Assembly: GCF_022815605.1 (NCBI RefSeq)
Contig: NZ_JALGRP010000003.1
Coordinates: forward strand, 186,001-250,000
Source: Microbacterium sp. VKM Ac-2923
GTDB taxonomy: Bacteria > Actinomycetota > Actinomycetes > Actinomycetales > Microbacteriaceae
Direction: 5' to 3'
DNA: 64,000 bases
The translations under genes and the position numbers were made by a program. The notes beneath the pieces are model-generated. The model was not told where the DNA came from. It did not search any database and saw nothing but the letters and a program-made list of their open reading frames with translations. Positions within the stretch are counted from its first letter, which is position 1, and the number at the start of each line of letters is the position of its first letter. Positions 58,735-64,000 of this stretch are shown in pieces.

Positions 58735-58998
58735 GTTTCGCCTTTCACCGGGAACCTCTGTTGCACATCCGCCGGTCGTTCTCGGACACTAGTAAGACCC
58801 TTGTCAAGTTCCAGGCCGAGGAGCGGGGGCTCTCGGACCGGTTGACAACGGGTCAGTTTCTTTATTGTCTCACATCCTCGGACCGGGACTTGACGCGGAC
58901 CGGGGATCTATGCGTAGACAACGCCCGCGCGCAGCCACGTATTCCCCGGATGCCGAGGAAGCGCGATGCCGAGGACCCGTGGTGCGCTCGGCGGCGGA

Positions 58999-59925
58999 TC
59001 AGCCGAGCTTGCCGCGGCGGTCGTCGTCGCCGGGGCGGGTCGCAAGGAAACGCTCCAATTCGGCGGCCAGTTCGTCGGCGCTGGGGAGATCGCCGGTGTG
59101 GATGATCGGCGTCGCCTGAGTCGACCCCGCCATGTAGGCGTCGTAACGCTCTTCGAGGTTCTCGAGCATGCGCGTCAGCTCGTCGCTCGCCTCGACCTGC
59201 TCCGTGACTTTGGTGAGGAACTCGCGGTTCTCCTCGCGCAGGACTTCACCCGAGAACACCAGTCCGGTGGCGACGGTGAGGCTGTCGAGTGCCGCGAGAG
59301 CGGCGGCCGGGTACTCGGTGTCACCCAGATAGTGGGGAATGAGCAGGGCGAACCCCGCCACCTTGGCACCGGCCTCGGCGAAGCGGTACTCCAGCAGGTG
59401 ACCCGCCGTCGAGGGAACCTGGGTGTGCGGCCGCCACACGGAGTGAGCCTCGGCGAGGTCGGGACGGGTTCCGCTGACCGTGGTGCCGATGGGGCGGGTG
59501 TGCGGCACCGGCATGGGGATGGCGTGCACCCAGGTCACAGACGCGACCTGCAGCCCCGCCGCGAGTTCGAGCACGGACTCGGCGAAGGCTTCCCAGAGGA
59601 AGTCGGGCTCGTAGCCGGCGAGAAGGAGGAACGGGTGCCCGAGCGAATCGTGCGCGAGCAAAAGCTCGAGGCGCGAGGGGCGGTAATCCGTGAGGTGGTC
59701 CTCGACGAAGGTGATGAGCGGCCGGCGGGCGCGGTAGTCGAGCAGGAGGTCGTTGTCGAAGACGACCACGGGGTTCGGATCGAGATCGTTGCGGAAGTAC
59801 TCGACCAGTCGTGTCACCGCGCCGCCGGCGTCGGTGAACCCTGTCAGAGAGATCACGAGCGGCAGGCCCGACGGCACGGGCGGCGCCGCGGGGGCACGGT
59901 CGTACAGCGGTGCGGATACGGGCAT
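58999..59925 (-). CDS. PAC2-family proteasome assembly chaperone-like protein
   Basis: The 308-aa product belongs to the PAC2 family, with VISLTGFTDAGGAVTRLVEYF near the N-terminus and blocks such as LLAHDSLGHPFLLLAGYEPDFLWEAF and WVHAIPMPVPHTRPIG. In eukaryotes PAC2 assists 20S proteasome assembly. In actinobacteria the role is unknown; no proteasome genes are in this window. The C-terminal end (residues about 240-308) is a charged helical extension. It is convergent or divergent with rpoD and pepA respectively. Confidence 0.88.
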   Translation of the reverse strand: MPVSAPLYDRAPAAPPVPSGLPLVISLTGFTDAGGAVTRLVEYFRNDLDPNPVVVFDNDLLLDYRARRPLITFVEDHLTDYRPSRLELLLAHDSLGHPFLLLAGYEPDFLWEAFAESVLELAAGLQVASVTWVHAIPMPVPHTRPIGTTVSGTRPDLAEAHSVWRPHTQVPSTAGHLLEYRFAEAGAKVAGFALLIPHYLGDTEYPAAALAALDSLTVATGLVFSGEVLREENREFLTKVTEQVEASDELTRMLENLEERYDAYMAGSTQATPIIHTGDLPSADELAAELERFLATRPGDDDRRGKLG

Positions 59926-60009
59926 GGCTCCACTCTACGAGCGCTCCCGGTGGGTGGGTCGCGGTGCGTCCCGCTGCTAGCGAACACGCGCGAACCTAGG
60001 ATGGACGCC

Positions 60010-61476
60010 ATGCCCTTCCCTTCTGTGGCGTACACCGACGCCCCCGTTCTCGAGTCCGACGCCGACGCGATCCTGCTGATCGTCCCGACCCTGACGGAGG
60101 GGGCGGCGGATCCCGACGGATGGGAGGGACTCGGTTCCGCGTTGGCGGCCGTGGGGTTCACCGGGGGTGCGAACTCCTTCCAGCGCGTGCACGTGCCCGG
60201 AGTGAGCACTCCGGTGGCGGCGGTCGGTGCGGGCACCGAGCCGGACGAGTCCGCGCTCCGCGATGCGGCGGGCGTCGGACTGCGTCAGCTCACCGGGTTC
60301 GCGCACGTGGCGATCCAGGCGTTCGTCGATGCGCCGTGGCGCCCGCTCGCCGAGGGGGCCGCTCTGGGCGGTTACCGGTTCGCCGACTACAAGAAGAAGT
60401 CCGCCAAGGCGCGTGCATCTCGCGTGAGCGTCGCGGCGTCAGCCGCGCCGACGGAGGCTGACACCGTCGCGGTGGCCGCCGTTGCCGGGGCCGTCGCGCT
60501 GGTGAAGGATCTCGTGACCACCCCCGCCGAGTGGCTCGGACCCGCCGATTTCGCCACCGCCGCCGCGGACGCGGTCGCCGGTCTCCCCGTCGAGGTCGAG
60601 GTGCTCGACGAGGTCGCCCTGCGGGAGGGCGGTTATGGCGGCATCCTCGGGGTCGGGCAAGGGTCCGATCGGCCGCCTCGCCTGGTTCGCCTCCGCTACT
60701 CGCCCGCGGACGCTCAGCGTCACGTCGCCCTCGTGGGCAAGGGCATCACCTTCGACACCGGCGGTCTGTCGCTGAAGCCCGCGGCATCCATGGTCGGCAT
60801 GAAGTACGACATGTGCGGGGCCGCGACCGTCCTCGCGGTACTCAAGGCCGCGGCCGAGATGCGACTGCCCGTCACGCTCAGCGCGTGGTTGTGCATCGCC
60901 GACAACATGCCCTCGGGTCGGGCAACCCGGCCGGGAGACGTGCTGCGGATGCTCGATGGCACAACGGTGGAGGTGCTCAACACCGACGCCGAGGGGCGTC
61001 TGGTACTCGCCGACGGTCTCGTCGCCGCCAGCCGCGAGAACCCCGATCTCATCGTCGATGTGGCGACGTTGACCGGCGCGATCACGGTTGCCCTCGGAAA
61101 CCGCCACACCGGCGTCATGGGCGACGATGACGCCGTCGCGGCGTATCTCGCCGCGGCCGGCCGTGCCGCCGAACTCGCCTGGCAGCTGCCGCTGCCCGAG
61201 CACATGGTCGACGATCTCGACTCCCCCATCGCCGATCTGCAGAACGCGAAGATCGGAGACCCCGCCGGTGGGTCGCTCTTCGCGGGGCTGTTCCTCCGCC
61301 ACTTCGTCGGCCGCGTGTCCGAGGATGCCGACGCCGCCCGCATCCCGTGGGTGCACCTCGACATCGCCGGCGTCGGCATGAACAAGTCCGCGCCGTTCGG
61401 GTACACCGACAAGGGCGTGACGGGGGCGACGGTCCGTTCGCTGATCGAGATGCTCACCACGGAGGCTGCACGATGA
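60010..61476 (+). CDS. pepA: Leucyl aminopeptidase (M17)
   Basis: M17 aminopeptidases remove N-terminal residues using two metal ions. The 488-aa product has the signature NTDAEGRLVLADGL, the metal and catalytic lysine block VGKGITFDTGGLSLKPAASM, and GATGVTGATVRSL-type C-terminus (GVTGATVRSLIEMLTT). ATG 60010 has AGGA 8 nt upstream; ATG 60001 also in frame is too close to it. It overlaps lpd by ATGA. Confidence 0.95.
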   Translation: MPFPSVAYTDAPVLESDADAILLIVPTLTEGAADPDGWEGLGSALAAVGFTGGANSFQRVHVPGVSTPVAAVGAGTEPDESALRDAAGVGLRQLTGFAHVAIQAFVDAPWRPLAEGAALGGYRFADYKKKSAKARASRVSVAASAAPTEADTVAVAAVAGAVALVKDLVTTPAEWLGPADFATAAADAVAGLPVEVEVLDEVALREGGYGGILGVGQGSDRPPRLVRLRYSPADAQRHVALVGKGITFDTGGLSLKPAASMVGMKYDMCGAATVLAVLKAAAEMRLPVTLSAWLCIADNMPSGRATRPGDVLRMLDGTTVEVLNTDAEGRLVLADGLVAASRENPDLIVDVATLTGAITVALGNRHTGVMGDDDAVAAYLAAAGRAAELAWQLPLPEHMVDDLDSPIADLQNAKIGDPAGGSLFAGLFLRHFVGRVSEDADAARIPWVHLDIAGVGMNKSAPFGYTDKGVTGATVRSLIEMLTTEAAR

Positions 61477-62846
61477 CCGACCACTCCGCCGACGTCGTCA
61501 TCCTCGGTGGCGGAAGCGGCGGGTACGCGGCAGCTCTGCGTCTCGCCGAGCTCGGCAAGGAGGTCGTCCTCGTCGAGAAGGACAAGCTCGGGGGCACCTG
61601 CCTGCACCGCGGCTGCATCCCCACCAAGGCGCTGCTGCACGCGGGTGAAGTGGCCGACGCCGCCCGGAGTGCCGCCGACATCGGTGTGGACGTCACGTTC
61701 TCCGGCATCGATCCCGTTCGCGTGCGTGCGTACCGCGAGGGGATCGTCGCAAAGAAGTTCAAGGGACTCGAGGGACTCATCTCCACGCGCGGCATCCGCG
61801 TCGTGCACGGCGAGGGCAGGCTCGCCGCCGGTCCGGCCGTCCGCGTCGGGGACGACGTGTACCGCGGCACCGACGTCATCCTCGCCACCGGCTCGTACAG
61901 CCGCAGCCTGCCGGGTCTCGAGATCGGCGGCCGCGTGCTCGCGAGCGAGCAGGCCCTGGACCTCGACGTCATCCCCGAGCGCGTCGTCGTGCTCGGCGGT
62001 GGCGTGATCGGCGTCGAGTTCGCGAGTGTCTGGCGCTCCTTCGGCGTCGAGGTCACGATCGTCGAGGCTCTCCCCCACCTCCTCCCCGCCGAGGACGTTA
62101 CGTCCAGCAAGGCTCTCGAGCGGGCGTTCCGCAAGCGCGGCATCGCGTTCCAGCTGGGTCGCCGGTTCGCCTCACTGACGCAGACCGCGGATGCCGCGAC
62201 GGTCACCCTCGACGACGGGTCCGAGCTCGTGGCCGACTACGTCCTCGTCGCCGTCGGTCGCGGCCCCTCCACGGCCGGCCTGGGCTACGAGGAGGCGGGA
62301 GTCGTCCTCGACCGTGGTTTCGTGCAGACGGACGAGCGTCTGCGCACGGCCTCGCCGCACGTCTGGGCCGTGGGAGACATCGTTCCGGGCCTGCAACTCG
62401 CCCATCGCGGTTTCCAGCAGGGCATCTTCGTCGCCGAGGAGATCGCGGGTCTGTCGCCCGTCCTCGTCCCCGACGTCGACGTCCCCCGCGTGGCGTACTC
62501 GCACCCGGAGGTGGCGTCCGTCGGGCTCACCGAGGCGCAGGCTCAGGATCGTTACGGATCTGAGGCCGTGAAGGCGTACGAGTACAACCTGGCCGGCAAC
62601 GGCCGGAGCGAGATCATCGGGACCTCGGGCATCGTCAAGATCGTCCGGCGGGTCGACGGACCCGTGATCGGGGCGCATCTCGTCGGCGATCGCGTCGGTG
62701 AGCTCATCTCGGAGGCGCAACTCGCGGTGGGCTGGGAAGCGCACCCCGAGGACATCGCCCCGTTCATCCACGCCCACCCCACCCAGAGCGAAGCGCTCGG
62801 CGAGGCCTTCCTGGCCCTCGCCGGCAAGCCCCTGCACGCACTCTGA
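61473..62846 (+). CDS. lpd: Dihydrolipoyl dehydrogenase
   Basis: E3 reoxidises the lipoyl arms of 2-oxo acid dehydrogenase complexes. The 457-aa flavoprotein has the FAD fold VVILGGGSGGYAAALRLAELG, the redox pair GGTCLHRGCIPTKALLHAG, the NAD fold VVVLGGGVIGVEFASVW, and the active-site HAHPTQSEALGEAF (His-Glu). The ATG overlaps the pepA stop and GGAGG precedes it. The next gene encodes an E2, so lpd is probably dedicated to that complex. Confidence 0.96.
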   Translation: MTDHSADVVILGGGSGGYAAALRLAELGKEVVLVEKDKLGGTCLHRGCIPTKALLHAGEVADAARSAADIGVDVTFSGIDPVRVRAYREGIVAKKFKGLEGLISTRGIRVVHGEGRLAAGPAVRVGDDVYRGTDVILATGSYSRSLPGLEIGGRVLASEQALDLDVIPERVVVLGGGVIGVEFASVWRSFGVEVTIVEALPHLLPAEDVTSSKALERAFRKRGIAFQLGRRFASLTQTADAATVTLDDGSELVADYVLVAVGRGPSTAGLGYEEAGVVLDRGFVQTDERLRTASPHVWAVGDIVPGLQLAHRGFQQGIFVAEEIAGLSPVLVPDVDVPRVAYSHPEVASVGLTEAQAQDRYGSEAVKAYEYNLAGNGRSEIIGTSGIVKIVRRVDGPVIGAHLVGDRVGELISEAQLAVGWEAHPEDIAPFIHAHPTQSEALGEAFLALAGKPLHAL

Positions 62847-62900
62847 CCACGAACCGGTCACTAAGCTAGGTACCGCATCCGGTACGAAGGAGACATATTC

Positions 62901-64000
62901 ATGAGCACTTCCGTCGTCCTCCCCGCTCTCGGCGAGAGCGTCACCGAGGGAACGGTCACCCGCTGGCTCAAGCAGGTCGGTGACACCGTCCAGGAGGACG
63001 AGGGTCTGCTGGAGATCTCGACCGACAAGGTCGACACCGAGATCCCCTCGCCCGTCTCCGGGGTCATCGAGGAGATCCTCGTCCAGGAGGACGAGACCGT
63101 CGAGGTCGGCGCCGTCCTCGCCAAGATCGGTGACGGATCGGGCGCATCGTCGTCCGACGACGCTCCGCAGGCCGCCCCGGCCGAGCAGGATTCCGCCCCC
63201 GCCGAGCAGGCCGCTCCCGCCGAGTCCGCTCCGGCCGAGCAGCCCGCTCCCGCCGCGGCCGAGCAATCCGCTCCCGCCGCGGGTGGCGACTCGTCCGAAG
63301 TCACGCTCCCCGAGCTGGGCGAGAGCGTGACCGAAGGTACGGTCACCCGTTGGCTCAAGGCCGTCGGCGACGACGTCGCCGTCGACGAGCCGCTCCTCGA
63401 GATCTCGACCGACAAGGTCGACACCGAGATTCCGTCGCCGGTCGCCGGCACGCTGCAGGAGATCCTCGTCCAGGAAGACGAGACGGTCAACGTCGGTGCC
63501 GCCCTCGCCCGCATCGGCAGCGGTGCAGCCCCGGCTGCGCAGCCCGAGGCCCCGGCCGCGCCCGCCGCGGAGGAGAAGCCGGCTGAGACCCCTGCGCCCG
63601 TCGCGGAGGAGAAGCCGGAAGAGAAGCCGGCTCCCGCTGCGGAGGGGAAGCCCGCTGCGCAGCCCGCTCCCGTCGCGGAGGACAAGCCCGCCGCCCCGGC
63701 GCCCGCCGCGTCGTCGAACGACGACGTCACCTACGTCACCCCGCTCGTGCGCCGACTGGCTCAGCAGCAGGGCGTCGACCTCGCCTCGGTCAAGGGAAGC
63801 GGCGTCGGCGGACGCATCCGCAAGGAAGACGTGCTGAAGGCCGCTGAGGCCGCCAAGGCCGCACCCGCCGCGGCGTCGGCCCCCGCGACCACCCCTGCCG
63901 CAGCTCCCGCTGCCGTGGAGGTCTCGCCGCTGCGCGGGACCACCCAGAAGATGTCGCGACTGCGCAAGGTCATCGCCGAACGCGCGGTGGCGTCGATGCA
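62901..64000 (+). CDS. sucB: Dihydrolipoamide acyltransferase E2 (3' end outside window)
   Basis: E2 carries the lipoyl arms and the acyltransferase core. The visible 366 residues hold two nearly identical lipoyl domains (lysine in [17 protein letters not shown] and [17 protein letters not shown]), joined by Ala/Pro/Glu linkers rich in PAEQ and EKPA repeats, a peripheral subunit-binding domain ([34 protein letters not shown]), and the start of the catalytic domain ([17 protein letters not shown]). The ATG has AAGGAGA 7 nt upstream. The gene runs past the window end. Whether it serves pyruvate or 2-oxoglutarate dehydrogenase is not fixed by sequence. Confidence 0.94.
   Translation, partial: MSTSVVLPALGESVTEGTVTRWLKQVGDTVQEDEGLLEISTDKVDTEIPSPVSGVIEEILVQEDETVEVGAVLAKIGDGSGASSSDDAPQAAPAEQDSAPAEQAAPAESAPAEQPAPAAAEQSAPAAGGDSSEVTLPELGESVTEGTVTRWLKAVGDDVAVDEPLLEISTDKVDTEIPSPVAGTLQEILVQEDETVNVGAALARIGSGAAPAAQPEAPAAPAAEEKPAETPAPVAEEKPEEKPAPAAEGKPAAQPAPVAEDKPAAPAPAASSNDDVTYVTPLVRRLAQQQGVDLASVKGSGVGGRIRKEDVLKAAEAAKAAPAAASAPATTPAAAPAAVEVSPLRGTTQKMSRLRKVIAERAVASM

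Noticed and set aside
58802..58868. Promoter with TTGACA (58842-58847) and TATTGT (58863-58868) on the plus strand, or TTGACA on the minus strand for rpoD.
   Set aside because: The plus-strand spacer is only 15 nt and no gene starts suitably behind it; on the minus strand no matching -10 lies 16-18 nt away.

Overview
The window is 64 kb of chromosome from a high-GC (about 70%) Gram-positive actinobacterium, most likely a Microbacterium or close relative in the Microbacteriaceae. The evidence is the gene content: SepH, DUF3000, DUF3093, DUF3159, DUF3710, DUF4193, DUF7455 and DUF7882 proteins, and an actinobacterial principal sigma factor with a long charged N-terminus. Frequent GTG starts and ATGA/GTGA stop-start overlaps fit. 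There is no rRNA operon, prophage, insertion sequence or CRISPR array. Most of the window is dense core genome.

Layout. 0.2-7.7 kb: rpsD, rarA, a small membrane protein, a DUF349 protein, an AbiEi-like protein and rel, the bifunctional (p)ppGpp enzyme. 7.8-15.7 kb: one long minus-strand block read pdxS-pdxT-yebC-ruvC-ruvA-ruvB-yajC-secD-secF, covering vitamin B6 synthesis, Holliday-junction processing and the Sec accessory complex. 15.7-18.0 kb: divergent MocR-type regulator and pyridoxal kinase, which with pdxST make a vitamin B6 locus. 18.0-24 kb: a decayed ricin-B lectin fragment, a HIT protein, thrS, an ion transporter, two PPOX-fold proteins and a DUF7882 protein. 24-25.7 kb: a gene-free stretch with structured inverted repeats, a 14-bp tandem repeat and four tRNA genes. 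25.8-35 kb: an Ltp-repeat membrane protein, an orphan MazF/PemK-like protein, amtB with a GlnR-like box, zapE, sulfurtransferase, sufE, an alpha/beta hydrolase, DUF3000 and RNase D. 34.5-43 kb: fadA-fadB beta-oxidation pair, dxs and acnA. 43-53 kb: DUF3159-DUF3710-dut, DUF3093, DUF4193, sepH, a phosphodiesterase, and convergent parC and parE separated by a 39-40-bp tandem repeat. 53.4-56.4 kb: DUF7455, two complementary alanine-racemase-like genes and a divergent ATP-grasp gene. 56.7-64 kb: a CofE-like gene coupled to rpoD, a PAC2 protein, pepA, lpd and the 5' part of an E2 acyltransferase gene.

The most unusual locus is 53.7-56.4 kb. One racemase-like protein keeps the PLP lysine but has lost the catalytic-tyrosine segment. 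Its translationally coupled partner keeps the tyrosine domain but has lost the lysine and most of the barrel. Because alanine racemase active sites are built from two subunits (Lys from one, Tyr from the other), this could be an obligate two-gene racemase. It is divergent by 45 bp from a sugar-transfer-type ATP-grasp gene. Other points of note are a perfect 20-bp AT-rich palindrome upstream of aconitase, a GTAAC-N6-GAAAC GlnR-type box before amtB, the noncoding region before the tRNA cluster, and a strongly over-represented GGATGCC/GGCATCC heptamer throughout.
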